A DNA stretch of 64,000 nucleotides from contig JAKLJW010000015.1 in the NCBI GenBank assembly GCA_023150935.1, positions 42,347 through 106,346 on the forward strand, written 5' to 3'. Numbering within the stretch: the first letter of the stretch is position 1; the number at the start of each line of letters is the position of its first letter. The position numbers were made by a program, and so were the translations under genes. Below are positions 1-8,980 of this stretch, piece by piece. The notes under the pieces were generated by a model. It was not told the origin of the DNA. It did no database searches and was given only the letters and a program-made list of their open reading frames with translations. This stretch comes from Candidatus Binatia bacterium. GTDB lineage: Bacteria > Desulfobacterota > Binatia > HRBIN30.

Positions 1-96
1 TGGATCTACGACATCCGGACCGGCGGTTTCAGGGGATGGGATGGCGCCCGGCTGAGGTGGCGTCCGATCGAGGAACTCGCCGCCGCCTCCAACTGA
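1..96 (+). CDS. C-terminal end of a probable beta-carbonic anhydrase (partial)
   Basis: Only the last 31 codons and the TGA stop lie in the window; the frame is open from base 1. The visible residues include WIYDIRTG, like the G-W-x-Y-D-x-x-T-G stretch near the C-terminus of many bacterial beta-carbonic anhydrases, followed by a short polar tail ending ELAAASN. The gene ends 39 bp before the start of a same-strand SulP transporter that itself carries a carbonic-anhydrase-like domain, which fits a bicarbonate/CO2 role. The catalytic part is outside the window, so the assignment rests on one short motif and on context. Confidence 0.45.
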   Translation, partial: WIYDIRTGGFRGWDGARLRWRPIEELAAASN

Positions 97-135
97 CGGA
101 CGCCAGACGGCACATACCGAAGAGAGGATCTCGCA

Positions 136-2463
136 ATGGCCTCCGCATCGACCCGCACCGCGCCGAGCGTCGGCACGCTCGGCGCCGACCTATCGGCCGG
201 TATCGTCGTCTTCCTGGTGGCGGTACCCCTTTGTCTCGGCATCGCTCTGGCCTCCAACGCCCCGTTGTTCTCGGGCCTGGTCGCCGGAATCATCGGCGGA
301 CTACTCATTGGCCCGCTGAGCGGCTCCCACACCAGCGTCAGCGGCCCCGCCGCGGGACTGGCGGCCGTGGTCGCCGCACAGATCGCTACCCTGGGCTCTT
401 TCGAAGCTTTTCTCTGCGCCGTCGTGGTTGCCGGCGTGTTTCAAATCCTGCTCGGGGTCGCCCGCGCCGGCTCCATCGCCGACTTCGTTCCCACCGGCGT
501 CATCCGCGGTCTGCTCGCCGCTATCGGCGTAATCATCATCCTCAAGCAGGTGCCGCACCTGTTCGGGTACGACGCCGACCCCGTCGGCGAGATGTCCTTT
601 CGCCAACCCGATCGGGAAACCACCTTCAGCGAACTGGCGAATCTCTTTCTGGGCTCGCGCCTCCACACCGGCGCGACCCTGATCGGCTTACTCTCGATCG
701 GCATCATGCTGCTCTGGGAGCGCGTTCGTCCGTTGAGGAATTCGCTCGTACCCGGCCCCCTGGCGGCGGTTCTCCTGGCGGTCGGCGTGAGCGCCCTCTT
801 TGCCGGCCTCGGGGGTGGATGGGCGATCGGAGCCGATCGCCTGGTCCAGGTTCCGGTTGCGGATAGCATGGCGGGTTTCGCCGGCTTCTTGAAACTTCCG
901 GACTTCGCCGCGTTTGCCGATCCGGCGGTGTACGTCGCGGCGATCACGCTGGCCCTCGTGGCCTCCCTCGAGACCCTGCTGTGTCTCGAGGCGGTCGATA
1001 AGCTCGATCCGCAGAAACGCACCTCGCCTCCGAACCGCGAGCTGATTGCCCAGGGAATCGGCAACGTGACCGCCGGCCTGATCGGCGGGCTGCCGATGAC
1101 CTCGGTGATCGTGCGCAGTTCCGCGAACGTGAATGCAGGCGCCAGGACGAAGCTGTCGGCGATTTTTCACGGCGCACTCATACTCCTCTGTGTCGCCTTC
1201 GTGCCGGCATGGCTCAACCTCATTCCGCTTTCCGCTCTGGCCGCGGTCCTGATCATCACCGGGTACAAGCTGGCAAGCCCGAAGGTGTTCGGACAGATGT
1301 GGCAAGCCGGCTTCGATCAGTTCATGCCGTTCATCGTCACCGTGACGGCCATTCTGTTCACCGATCTGCTGATCGGCTCCCTGATCGGCCTGGGGTTCAG
1401 CTTCGTCTTCATCCTGCGCAGCAACCTGCGCCGCCCCCTGCGGCGCCGGGTCGAGAAGCACGTCTTTGGCGACGTCTTGCGGATCGAGCTCGCCAACCAG
1501 GTCAGCTTCCTTAACCGCGTGGCGCTGCGCAACGCCCTTGCCGAAACGGCCCCCGGCGGGCACGTCCTCATCGACGCACGCGGGACCGACTACATCGACG
1601 CCGACGTCGTATCGGTCATACGCGAGTTCGAGCAGGAAACCGCACCCGCGCGCGGCATCGAAGTGAGTCTCCTCGGCTTCAAGCCGCACTACGAGCAGGT
1701 CGAGGACCGGGTGCAGTACGTCGACTTCGTCACTCGCGACCTGCGGGAGAGCCTCACGCCGGACCACGTCGTGCAGTTCCTGCGCGACGGTAACGAACGC
1801 TTCCGCCGGGGCGAGATGCTCTCCCGCAACCTGGAGCATCTGCGTCAGGGCACCGCGAACGGAAGGCACCCCCTTGCCGTCGTCCTGAGCGGTTCGAGTT
1901 CGCGCACACCGGTCGAGATGATTTTCGACGTCGGCCCCGGGGACATCTTCTGCGTCCGCACCACGGGCAACGTGGCGGCTCCGACCACTCTCGGCAGCCT
2001 GGAATACGCCTGCCGGATCGCCGGCGCCAAGGCGATCGTGGTCCTCGGCCATAGCGACAACAAAGCGGTGCGCATGGCGGTGGAGGACTTCGTGCGAGGG
2101 AGCGGAACCGCCAGCGCCGACGACTGCGTGCACCTCGATCCGATCCTTCTCGACATTCAACAGTCGGTGGACCCGGCGTGGAGCGCGGATTGGACGAAGG
2201 TGTCGGCTGCAATTCAGCAGGCTCGCATCGACGAGGTATCGCGCCGGCACGCGCGGCGCACGATAAGGCGGCTCCTCGAACTCAGCCCCTGCCTCGGACG
2301 TTTACACCGTGAGGGGAGGATCAAGGCGGTGGGTGGCATCTACGACCTGTCCTCGGGCGCGGTGGAGTTCATCGACCCCGGCGAGAACCACGACAGCCGT
2401 GCCGTTGCGAGCCTGGAGCGCCGGTCGTCCGAAGCCGCGGCGGGCGGTTTTCCGGGGAACTGA
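136..2463 (+). CDS. SulP-family anion transporter fused to a degenerate carbonic-anhydrase-like domain
   Basis: 775 residues. Residues about 15-430 form a hydrophobic SulP core typical of inner-membrane sulfate/bicarbonate transporters. A STAS domain follows (about 445-530, with the stretch VLIDARGTDYID). Residues about 545-740 match the beta-carbonic anhydrase fold. Such SulP-CA fusions are known and are thought to couple HCO3- transport to CO2 hydration. Here the zinc-binding signature is broken: the usual CSDSR motif reads GSSSR at residues 586-590, so Cys and Asp are lost. The GHxxC motif reads GHSDN at 638-642, so His639 stays but Cys is replaced by Asn642. The C-terminal domain should therefore not bind zinc in the normal way. 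The ATG is preceded by GAGAGGATC. It lies just downstream of a likely separate carbonic anhydrase gene. Confidence 0.88.
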   Translation: MASASTRTAPSVGTLGADLSAGIVVFLVAVPLCLGIALASNAPLFSGLVAGIIGGLLIGPLSGSHTSVSGPAAGLAAVVAAQIATLGSFEAFLCAVVVAGVFQILLGVARAGSIADFVPTGVIRGLLAAIGVIIILKQVPHLFGYDADPVGEMSFRQPDRETTFSELANLFLGSRLHTGATLIGLLSIGIMLLWERVRPLRNSLVPGPLAAVLLAVGVSALFAGLGGGWAIGADRLVQVPVADSMAGFAGFLKLPDFAAFADPAVYVAAITLALVASLETLLCLEAVDKLDPQKRTSPPNRELIAQGIGNVTAGLIGGLPMTSVIVRSSANVNAGARTKLSAIFHGALILLCVAFVPAWLNLIPLSALAAVLIITGYKLASPKVFGQMWQAGFDQFMPFIVTVTAILFTDLLIGSLIGLGFSFVFILRSNLRRPLRRRVEKHVFGDVLRIELANQVSFLNRVALRNALAETAPGGHVLIDARGTDYIDADVVSVIREFEQETAPARGIEVSLLGFKPHYEQVEDRVQYVDFVTRDLRESLTPDHVVQFLRDGNERFRRGEMLSRNLEHLRQGTANGRHPLAVVLSGSSSRTPVEMIFDVGPGDIFCVRTTGNVAAPTTLGSLEYACRIAGAKAIVVLGHSDNKAVRMAVEDFVRGSGTASADDCVHLDPILLDIQQSVDPAWSADWTKVSAAIQQARIDEVSRRHARRTIRRLLELSPCLGRLHREGRIKAVGGIYDLSSGAVEFIDPGENHDSRAVASLERRSSEAAAGGFPGN

Positions 2464-2626
2464 CGGGTTGGGCGCCCGAGCGGACTCCCGGCCGACGGTG
2501 CAGGCTACCTCGCTCCGGGCAGGAACCACGGAAGAATTTCTCCCACCCCTTAAATCGTCAACCGAACCGTGATACGGGGACACGTCCGCTACGGGGGGCG
2601 TAAGGCGTATACGGAGGAGGAGACCG

Positions 2627-2935
2627 ATGAGGGGACTCGCACTGCTCGGATTGTTCAGCGTTGCCCTGGGCACCTTCACGCCGGTGCGCGCCGCGGAAGA
2701 GCCGCCGATCTATAAGAAGAAGTGCTTTCTCTGTCACAGCATCGGTGGCGTGGGCGGCAAGAAGCAAGACAAGGGTGGAAAACTCGATGGCGTCGCTACC
2801 AAGCGCGGCGAGGAGTGGATCCGCGCCTACCTGGAGAAACCCAAGTCGAAGATCCCCGACTCGAAGATGAAGAAGATCAACATGTCGCCGGAAGACGAGG
2901 AAGCGTTGATGAAGTTCTTGATGTCGCTGAAGTGA
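2627..2935 (+). CDS. Small periplasmic monohaem c-type cytochrome
   Basis: 102 residues with a cleavable signal peptide (about 1-22, ending VRA) and one haem-binding motif CFLCH near residue 33. It is Lys-rich, and the distal part has Met residues (SKMKKINMS) that could be the axial ligand of a class I cytochrome c. A strong ribosome site (GGAGGAGGAG) lies just upstream. It is the first gene of the multihaem cytochrome block and 66 bp separate it from the decahaem gene, so it may act as a soluble electron shuttle to or from that complex. Confidence 0.85.
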   Translation: MRGLALLGLFSVALGTFTPVRAAEEPPIYKKKCFLCHSIGGVGGKKQDKGGKLDGVATKRGEEWIRAYLEKPKSKIPDSKMKKINMSPEDEEALMKFLMSLK

Positions 2936-3001
2936 TGCGAAGTCCCGGCCTCTTGGCCGGGAGATTGTTGCAGCGTTCCAACTTTGCGGAGGGCACGAGG
3001 A

Positions 3002-5194
3002 ATGGACGCGAAGCGACTCGGAACGGGAACAGGTCGCGTTTCGGCGACGATAGCCGCATTGCTCTGCGCGGCGGCGTGGGCCGGTTGTGGGGGTGACGAC
3101 AATGGAGCCTCGCATCCGACGCCGATTTTCTCGGCTGCAACTCCCACCCCCACGGCCGTGCCGATCCCGTCTCCCGGTCCCGGCTTGGTTGCCGCTATCG
3201 ACGATGCCACGCTGCAGGGCAGCACGGTTGTCGTCGCCTTCAGGCTGACGGACGAAGATGGGACGCCGATCGCGCCGGTGCTAACGAGCGGGCAGACGGA
3301 CCAGCAGGCCCGCGTGCGTTTCACCGTGGCCCACCTGGTCGAGTACGGCGGCGGGGAACTCCCGAATCGCTTCTACAAGTACGTCAATGACGTGAACGAT
3401 ACGAACCCTGCGTATGACAGTCGCGGCACGCTCTCGACTCTCGACGCGGCCGCCGGCCTGTACAGGTTTACTTTCAGCGTGCCGCTGCCCGCCAGTTACG
3501 AGGCGACCCAGACCGTCAGCGTCGGCATGCAGGTCAATCGCAACTTCCAGGGCACCGCCTACCGATTCAACGATGTCTTCGATTTCGTTCCCACCGGCGG
3601 CCCGCCGACGATCTGGGAAGACACCACCACGGCGCAGTGCAACCATTGTCACAACCCGATGACCGCGCACGGCAGCCGCTACGAGGTGCGCCTCTGCAAG
3701 CTCTGTCACACCGAAGCCGCACAGGCCGCCCCCGACGAGCCGATCGACTTCCGACTGATGATCCACAAGATCCACGCCGGCATCGACCTGCCCTCGGTGG
3801 TCGAAGGACCGCCGGGTTCGAAGTACGCCATCGGCGACGAGGTTTTCGCGGAGAAGCACGCCGACGGCACGATTACCGGCGTCGGTTTTCCGCGTACCCT
3901 CCTGAGCTGCGCCTCCTGTCATGCCGAGGGACCCACGGCCAGTTATTACAGAGAGAAGCCATCGGCGGCGGCCTGCGCGACCTGCCACGACGACGTCAAC
4001 CCGTCCCTTGAACCGACCGACGCCGGCCCGCCCGGGACCAAACACTTCCAGGACAAAGGCTATCCCGACGGCCAGTGCAACGCCTGCCACGCGGCCGAGC
4101 AGGGAACGGAGTTCGACATCACCGTTCCCGGCGCCCATGTAATCCCCGCGGCATCGACGCAGCTCAAGGGCGTCAATTTCGAGATCGTCGACGTGACCGA
4201 CCACCACGCCGGCGAGAAACCGACCATCGCCTTCAAGATCACGCGCGACGACGGTACGGCCTACACCGACCTCGGTGTCTTCAATCGGGTCGCCTTCGCT
4301 CTCGCGGGTCCGACCGCGGACTACGCCACCGTTCTGACCCCGACGGCGGTCGGCGGCGGGGCGTCGGGAACGCTGATCGGCCCGGATCAGGACGGAGTCT
4401 TCAACTATACTCCGGCGGCGCCGATTCCGGCCGACGCGTCAGGTACCTGGTCGATTGGCGCCGAAGCGCGCACCCGAATCACCCTTGCTACACCGCCGGA
4501 GTCGTCGCCGAAGGTTGTCGAGGAGGCCGCCGGCAACCCGGTCGTCAGCTTCGTCGTGGACAACTCGGCGAAGGTTGACCGCCGGGTCGTCGTCGACGAT
4601 CAGAAGTGCAGTGCCTGCCACGGCCGGTTCTCGGTCGACTTCTCGGTGCACGGCAACCTGCGCAACCAGATCGACTACTGCGTTCTCTGTCACAATGCGA
4701 ACAGCTCCGACTTCGCCCGGCGCAAGAACGATCCCGACGCGGTCGCGGTGCAGTCGCCCGATGCCTCTATCGACTTCGATGTCCTGTTGCACAAGGTTCA
4801 CCGCGGCGCCGATCTGGAGCAGCAGCCGTACATCGTGTACGGCTTCGGCCCGCCGCCGAAGAACTACACGGCGTTCGACTTCGGCCACATCCTCTTCCCG
4901 GGTGACCTGCGGGATTGCCGGACCTGTCACCTGCCCGGCACCTATCTGATACCCCCGTACCCGGGCGCTGCGCTGCCGACGAAGGAATCGCACGTGGAAC
5001 AGGATGGCTCGACGGTTATCGAAGTGATCGACGGCTATACGGCACCGATTACCTCCGCGTGCCTGTCCTGCCACGACTCCGATAGCGCCGTCGCCCATGC
5101 CGCCACGAACACGGCCCCGGACGGCACGGAGGCGTGCATTGTCTGTCATCAGGAAGGGCGCACGGCAGCGGTCTCCACCGTGCACATACCGTAA
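3002..5194 (+). CDS. OmcA/MtrC-family decahaem c-type cytochrome, surface lipoprotein
   Basis: 730 residues. The N-terminus has a lipoprotein signal with the likely modified cysteine at C29 (AWAGC), followed by a Thr/Pro spacer. Ten CXXCH motifs are present in two groups of five, separated and preceded by beta-rich regions: CNHCH, CKLCH, CASCH, CATCH, CNACH, then CSACH, CVLCH, CRTCH, CLSCH, CIVCH. This count and the split layout are those of the OmcA/MtrC family, which passes electrons from an outer-membrane conduit to minerals or other external acceptors. I chose ATG 3002, which has GGAGG nine bases upstream, over TTG at 2984. It is followed directly by an outer-membrane barrel gene, as in mtrCAB-like loci. 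Confidence 0.93.
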   Translation: MDAKRLGTGTGRVSATIAALLCAAAWAGCGGDDNGASHPTPIFSAATPTPTAVPIPSPGPGLVAAIDDATLQGSTVVVAFRLTDEDGTPIAPVLTSGQTDQQARVRFTVAHLVEYGGGELPNRFYKYVNDVNDTNPAYDSRGTLSTLDAAAGLYRFTFSVPLPASYEATQTVSVGMQVNRNFQGTAYRFNDVFDFVPTGGPPTIWEDTTTAQCNHCHNPMTAHGSRYEVRLCKLCHTEAAQAAPDEPIDFRLMIHKIHAGIDLPSVVEGPPGSKYAIGDEVFAEKHADGTITGVGFPRTLLSCASCHAEGPTASYYREKPSAAACATCHDDVNPSLEPTDAGPPGTKHFQDKGYPDGQCNACHAAEQGTEFDITVPGAHVIPAASTQLKGVNFEIVDVTDHHAGEKPTIAFKITRDDGTAYTDLGVFNRVAFALAGPTADYATVLTPTAVGGGASGTLIGPDQDGVFNYTPAAPIPADASGTWSIGAEARTRITLATPPESSPKVVEEAAGNPVVSFVVDNSAKVDRRVVVDDQKCSACHGRFSVDFSVHGNLRNQIDYCVLCHNANSSDFARRKNDPDAVAVQSPDASIDFDVLLHKVHRGADLEQQPYIVYGFGPPPKNYTAFDFGHILFPGDLRDCRTCHLPGTYLIPPYPGAALPTKESHVEQDGSTVIEVIDGYTAPITSACLSCHDSDSAVAHAATNTAPDGTEACIVCHQEGRTAAVSTVHIP

Positions 5195-5237
5195 GGAGCC
5201 CAGAGGCGGCACTCTCCCAGGGGCGAGGGACGTACAG

Positions 5238-6644
5238 GTGAGGCGGACGCCAGTCGCCGTGATGCTGTGGAGCGCGGTCGCTGCAATTTGCGCGGCGGAC
5301 CGTGCCGTGGCTGCCGACATCGAAGCCCACACCAGGGTGGTCGGCCAGGTGCGTCCGAGCTACTACGATGGAGCCACCGAGGCGCCTTTCTGGTTTTACG
5401 GCGACCTCGGCATCAACCGCCTGCCGCACGGCATCAACGGCGAGGGTTACTTCAGCCTCGACGAGAACTTCGGGCCGAACACCGGCGGCGGGGACTTCTA
5501 CACCGGTGTCGTCCGCATTCCCAACGCGGTGACGGGGCTGGACATGTCGTTAGGCCGGCAGTTCCTGTCCGAAGGGCCGCGTGGCAGCAACAACGCCGAC
5601 GCCGGCCGGATCACCTACGACGCTTCCCACGCCGGAGTCCCGCTCGCCGTCACCGTTTTCGGCGGGCAGCCGACCTACTTCGAGCCAACCTACGGCTCGC
5701 CCAGCATCTCGCAGGACGAGCAAATGTTCGGGGGGCGGATCGTCGCCCGAGGACTCACCGACACCTACGCCAATGTCGGCTATCTCCAGTACATCCGCCA
5801 GGGCAACATCCTGAGTCAGAACGTGCTGACCAACGTCGGCCACACGTTCCGCGGCCTGCCGGGCCAGCCCCTTACCTACGGCTACTTCTCGTACGATGCG
5901 GAGCACAACAACATCGACATGGTGCGCGGCGGCATGTCGATCTTCCTCCTGCCACCGCGGCTGTACTACAACGTCGAATCGACCTACTACAATCCGTCGC
6001 TTACGGGTAAGCGCATCCCGGGCGACCCGAACCTGCGGGTCGATCCGCTGTTCGACGTGTTCTCGGTCAGCGACGAATTTCAGGCCAAGAACAGCCTGCG
6101 CTACGTCTTTACCAGGGCGTTTTCGGTGTTCGCCAATCTCGGCTACCAGCGCTATCAGAACACGCAGTACGACCGGACCCTGAAGACCGCCGCACACGGC
6201 GTCTACACCAACGGCTACCTGAGCGGCGCCGGGCTGCACTGGCTGCCCGGCGGCGACGGGCTCGAATCCGTGCGGCTGGAGTACTACGGCGCGAACGGCC
6301 GCGGCGGCAACCTCAATGGCGGACGCTTTTACTACGACAACTGGGTCTATGACCGCATCTATTTCCACGTCAAGGTGGACGTCGGTTACTACGAGAAGAT
6401 CACCAACCAGTCGGGCACCGTCGTCGCAACGCTGTTGGGCCTGGGGTACGACCTGGCGCCCGGGCTCTACTGCGAAACCTACATGGAGGCTAACCACAGC
6501 CCGCGCTTCGATGCGGATATCCGCTTCGGGCTGAACCTCATCTACAACTGGGCACACCGGTTCCAGCAACGTTCCGCGCCGGCCGCCGCTCGTGGCGGCG
6601 CCGGCACCGCGCCGGGGGCGCCCGGGACAACGGGGGGCGCGTGA
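5238..6644 (+). CDS. Outer-membrane beta-barrel protein of a porin-cytochrome conduit
   Basis: About 468 residues from a GTG start preceded by CGAGGGACGTACAG; other starts upstream would overlap the decahaem gene. A signal peptide (cleavage after AVAA) is followed by alternating, aromatic-rich strands typical of outer-membrane barrels (for example RLYYNVESTYYNPS and FSVFANLGYQRYQN). It carries no haem motif. Its size is well below that of MtrB (about 700 residues), so it is a smaller barrel or a different family. A Gly/Ala/Pro-rich tail ends the protein. It sits between the decahaem gene and a heptahaem gene, which it overlaps by 4 nt, so it is the obvious sheath through which haems could cross the outer membrane. 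Confidence 0.82.
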   Translation: MRRTPVAVMLWSAVAAICAADRAVAADIEAHTRVVGQVRPSYYDGATEAPFWFYGDLGINRLPHGINGEGYFSLDENFGPNTGGGDFYTGVVRIPNAVTGLDMSLGRQFLSEGPRGSNNADAGRITYDASHAGVPLAVTVFGGQPTYFEPTYGSPSISQDEQMFGGRIVARGLTDTYANVGYLQYIRQGNILSQNVLTNVGHTFRGLPGQPLTYGYFSYDAEHNNIDMVRGGMSIFLLPPRLYYNVESTYYNPSLTGKRIPGDPNLRVDPLFDVFSVSDEFQAKNSLRYVFTRAFSVFANLGYQRYQNTQYDRTLKTAAHGVYTNGYLSGAGLHWLPGGDGLESVRLEYYGANGRGGNLNGGRFYYDNWVYDRIYFHVKVDVGYYEKITNQSGTVVATLLGLGYDLAPGLYCETYMEANHSPRFDADIRFGLNLIYNWAHRFQQRSAPAAARGGAGTAPGAPGTTGGA

Positions 6645-7294
6645 ACCGCTGGGGCCGCACGCTGACCTTCGTCGTCGGATGCGCCGCCGTCCTGGCAGCC
6701 TGCCGGCAGTTCGTCCCCCTGCCGCAGAACAGCTTCCTGCGCCTGCGCCAGGAGCCGCGGCCGTCGATGAGCACAGCCGACGCGCGGCAGTACTTCGCCC
6801 ACGACGGGCACGCCAGAGCGTTCCGCACCGCCGGCATCCAGTGCATCGACTGCCACCGTTTCGACTTCACGATCGACACTGCCGATCCCAAGATCTACGA
6901 GCCGCTGTCGGCCCATGCCCTTTATCCCGGCAGTGCCACCTGCCACCCGTGCCATACCGAGGGACCGGGCAAGATGGCCGCCGCGCCGCCGGCGTGCACC
7001 AATTGCCACACCAACATGGCGCCGCTCGAACCCGAGGATCACCAGATCGCGTGGCTCAAGGTTCACGGCACGCAGGCGCGCGCCAATCCGGTCCACTGCG
7101 AGAGTTGCCACCGGCAGTCGTACTGCATCGACTGCCATGAACGACGCGACACGATCCAGACCGTGGCGCATGAACGTAACTTCTTCTTCGTCCACGGCAT
7201 ACAGGCGCGCACCGATCCGATGCAGTGCAGTGCCTGTCACCGCGAGGACTACTGCATCAATTGTCACCTCCTCGGCCGAAAGGCGCCGTCGTGA
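6641..7294 (+). CDS. Heptahaem c-type cytochrome lipoprotein
   Basis: 217 residues from a GTG start that overlaps the barrel gene's stop by 4 nt. A lipoprotein signal (VLAAC) is followed by seven CXXCH motifs: CIDCH, CHPCH, CTNCH, CESCH, CIDCH, CSACH and CINCH. The spacing of the last four suggests an internal duplication: an HCESCH/YCIDCH pair, then a QCSACH/YCINCH pair. By position it could fill the role that the decahaem MtrA plays in Shewanella, carrying electrons across the periplasm into the barrel. I do not recognise a named family. Confidence 0.88.
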   Translation: MNRWGRTLTFVVGCAAVLAACRQFVPLPQNSFLRLRQEPRPSMSTADARQYFAHDGHARAFRTAGIQCIDCHRFDFTIDTADPKIYEPLSAHALYPGSATCHPCHTEGPGKMAAAPPACTNCHTNMAPLEPEDHQIAWLKVHGTQARANPVHCESCHRQSYCIDCHERRDTIQTVAHERNFFFVHGIQARTDPMQCSACHREDYCINCHLLGRKAPS

Positions 7295-7608
7295 ACACCT
7301 ACCGCTGGATTATCCTGCCGGCATGTCTGGCCGTCGCCGCTTGCGGCAGCGAGGGATCGAACGAGCCGGAAAATTACGGCAACCTGCTGGCCTCGCCCGC
7401 CGGGTTGATCGTCTTACAGGAAGAGCATCCCGACGGCTGGGGCCGGCCCGATTGCCTCGTGTGTCATAACGCCGGTTACATCCATACCGTGAACCGCACC
7501 GGGCTTCCGGATGCGCAGGTCGATCTGCCTGGCGTTCGGCAGCTGGTGCGGAGCCAGGGCCAGGCGAGCTGTCCGCAGTGCCACGGGGACAATGGGGTGC
7601 AGCAATGA
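7291..7608 (+). CDS. Small dihaem c-type cytochrome lipoprotein
   Basis: 105 residues from a GTG that overlaps the previous stop by 4 nt. The N-terminus is a lipoprotein signal with lipobox VAAC. Two haem motifs follow, CLVCH and CPQCH, about 45 residues apart. It ends in a 4-nt overlap with the next cytochrome gene. The tight coupling suggests equimolar expression with its neighbours. It could dock to, or extend, the heptahaem protein; no specific family is recognised. Confidence 0.82.
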   Translation: MNTYRWIILPACLAVAACGSEGSNEPENYGNLLASPAGLIVLQEEHPDGWGRPDCLVCHNAGYIHTVNRTGLPDAQVDLPGVRQLVRSQGQASCPQCHGDNGVQQ

Positions 7609-8321
7609 TCGCCGGCGTCCTTGCCCTGCTGCTGGTGGCGCTCTCAATGGTGCTGCCGGTCCCCGGCTACGGCGCTGACGCCGGCGCAACGGAGGGCGCC
7701 AGGAAGGCCGGCGAGGCCGCGGGCGACAACGACGAGAATGCCGGCGGCGACCGGAACGGCGGCGATGGCGATGACTCCGAAGCCGGCGACGACGAGGCCA
7801 GGGGCGACGAGGACGAGGACGAGGGAGAAGAGAACCCGCACGTCATGGTGTTGCCGGACGGCACCAGGGATATGGACAAATGCGGTTACTGTCACACCGA
7901 CGACAACAAGACGCTGGAGCGTTCGCCGGAGGAGACCTGCACGAATTGCCACGACGTCGCTATCCACGGCGGCTCGCTGTCGCACTCCCAGGCGACACCG
8001 GAAGATGTGAAGGAGCGCCTCGCGTCGTCTCAGCCCGGCGGTAAACCATTCCCGCTGACCGAGAAGGGCGCCATTTACTGCGCAACCTGCCACCTCTCGC
8101 ACGACGCCGACGGGCTGGTAGACGGGCACAAGTGGCTGCCCGGCGGGTGCGAGGAATCGACCATGCCGTTCTCGGTCGGCGTGCGTAAAGCTCTGGAGAA
8201 GTACCGTGACCGCATTGCCAGTCCGGAGGCGGCTCATTTCGTAAAGGAAGGCACCCGGCTGTTGCGCCTGCCGGCGTGCGACGGTCAGTTGTGCGCCCAT
8301 TGCCACGGGGATCTGCGATGA
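7605..8321 (+). CDS. Tetrahaem c-type cytochrome with a long acidic spacer
   Basis: 238 residues; ATG overlaps the preceding stop by 4 nt. A signal peptide (about 1-24, ending GYGA) is followed by about 50 residues of almost pure Asp, Glu, Gly, Asn and Ala (residues about 27-75), then four haem motifs: CGYCH, CTNCH, CATCH and CAHCH. The acidic arm is likely disordered and strongly negative; it could bind a basic partner such as the Lys-rich monohaem cytochrome of the same block. The region has no lipobox, so the protein is probably soluble in the periplasm. Confidence 0.85.
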   Translation: MIAGVLALLLVALSMVLPVPGYGADAGATEGARKAGEAAGDNDENAGGDRNGGDGDDSEAGDDEARGDEDEDEGEENPHVMVLPDGTRDMDKCGYCHTDDNKTLERSPEETCTNCHDVAIHGGSLSHSQATPEDVKERLASSQPGGKPFPLTEKGAIYCATCHLSHDADGLVDGHKWLPGGCEESTMPFSVGVRKALEKYRDRIASPEAAHFVKEGTRLLRLPACDGQLCAHCHGDLR

Positions 8322-8935
8322 GGACGCTCGCGGCATCTCGGATCTCGGCCGGCATCGGATGCGCCGCCCTGCTGGCCGTCCTCGGCGCCTGCGGTGATCC
8401 CGGCGCACCGATCGAGGACGGGCAGACTCCGGCTGTCGACCCGATCGCGGTGTACGGCGCTTGCGCCGAGTGCCACCATGACCTCGCCGCCGGCATGACG
8501 ACCACCGGTGGCCACAGCAGTCCGGCAGTGAAGTGCACGCTCTGCCACGAGCAGCTCCTGGATGTCCCCGGACCCGGCCACGAGAGCGTACCGCGTTGCG
8601 CCACCTGTCATGCGAAGCAGGAAACGCACTTCGATCCTGCCGCCGGAACCCCCGGAGAATGCCTCGTCTGCCACACTCCGCATGGCAGCCCGAACTTGCT
8701 GCTCGTCAATCCGGCGATCGTCACACCGGAGGGCGGGGAGGCGCCGATTACGTTCGCCAACCTCAAGGGCAAGGCCGATGGCAGCTTCGCCAGCGCAACG
8801 GCCCCGGGCACGGGTGTCTGCGAGGTGTGCCACGCGGCCACACGTTTCTATAACAGCGCCGGCACGGGCCAGCCGCACTTCACCTTTCCCTGTTACACAT
8901 GTCATCCGCACGGCGCCGGCTTCAGCCCCGACTGA
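8318..8935 (+). CDS. Hexahaem c-type cytochrome lipoprotein
   Basis: 205 residues; ATG overlaps the preceding stop by 4 nt. The signal ends in a lipobox (VLGAC). Six haem motifs follow: CAECH, CTLCH, CATCH, CLVCH, CEVCH and CYTCH, with extra histidines (HTPHG, HPHG) that are candidates for distal ligands. The pattern resembles doubled-CXXCH-type cytochromes. It is the fourth small cytochrome in a chain of overlapping genes, so it probably belongs to the same trans-periplasmic electron relay. Confidence 0.87.
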   Translation: MRTLAASRISAGIGCAALLAVLGACGDPGAPIEDGQTPAVDPIAVYGACAECHHDLAAGMTTTGGHSSPAVKCTLCHEQLLDVPGPGHESVPRCATCHAKQETHFDPAAGTPGECLVCHTPHGSPNLLLVNPAIVTPEGGEAPITFANLKGKADGSFASATAPGTGVCEVCHAATRFYNSAGTGQPHFTFPCYTCHPHGAGFSPD

Positions 8936-8980
8936 GGTTTGCGGCGGGGCGATGAGGTTCGCCGCAACGGAGAGACGTGA

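Noticed and set aside
688..2250. A 520-codon minus-strand frame opposite the SulP gene
   Set aside because: It is the antisense shadow of the GC-rich SulP coding sequence; its product is rich in Arg, Asp and His with no domain, while the plus-strand protein is a clear family member.
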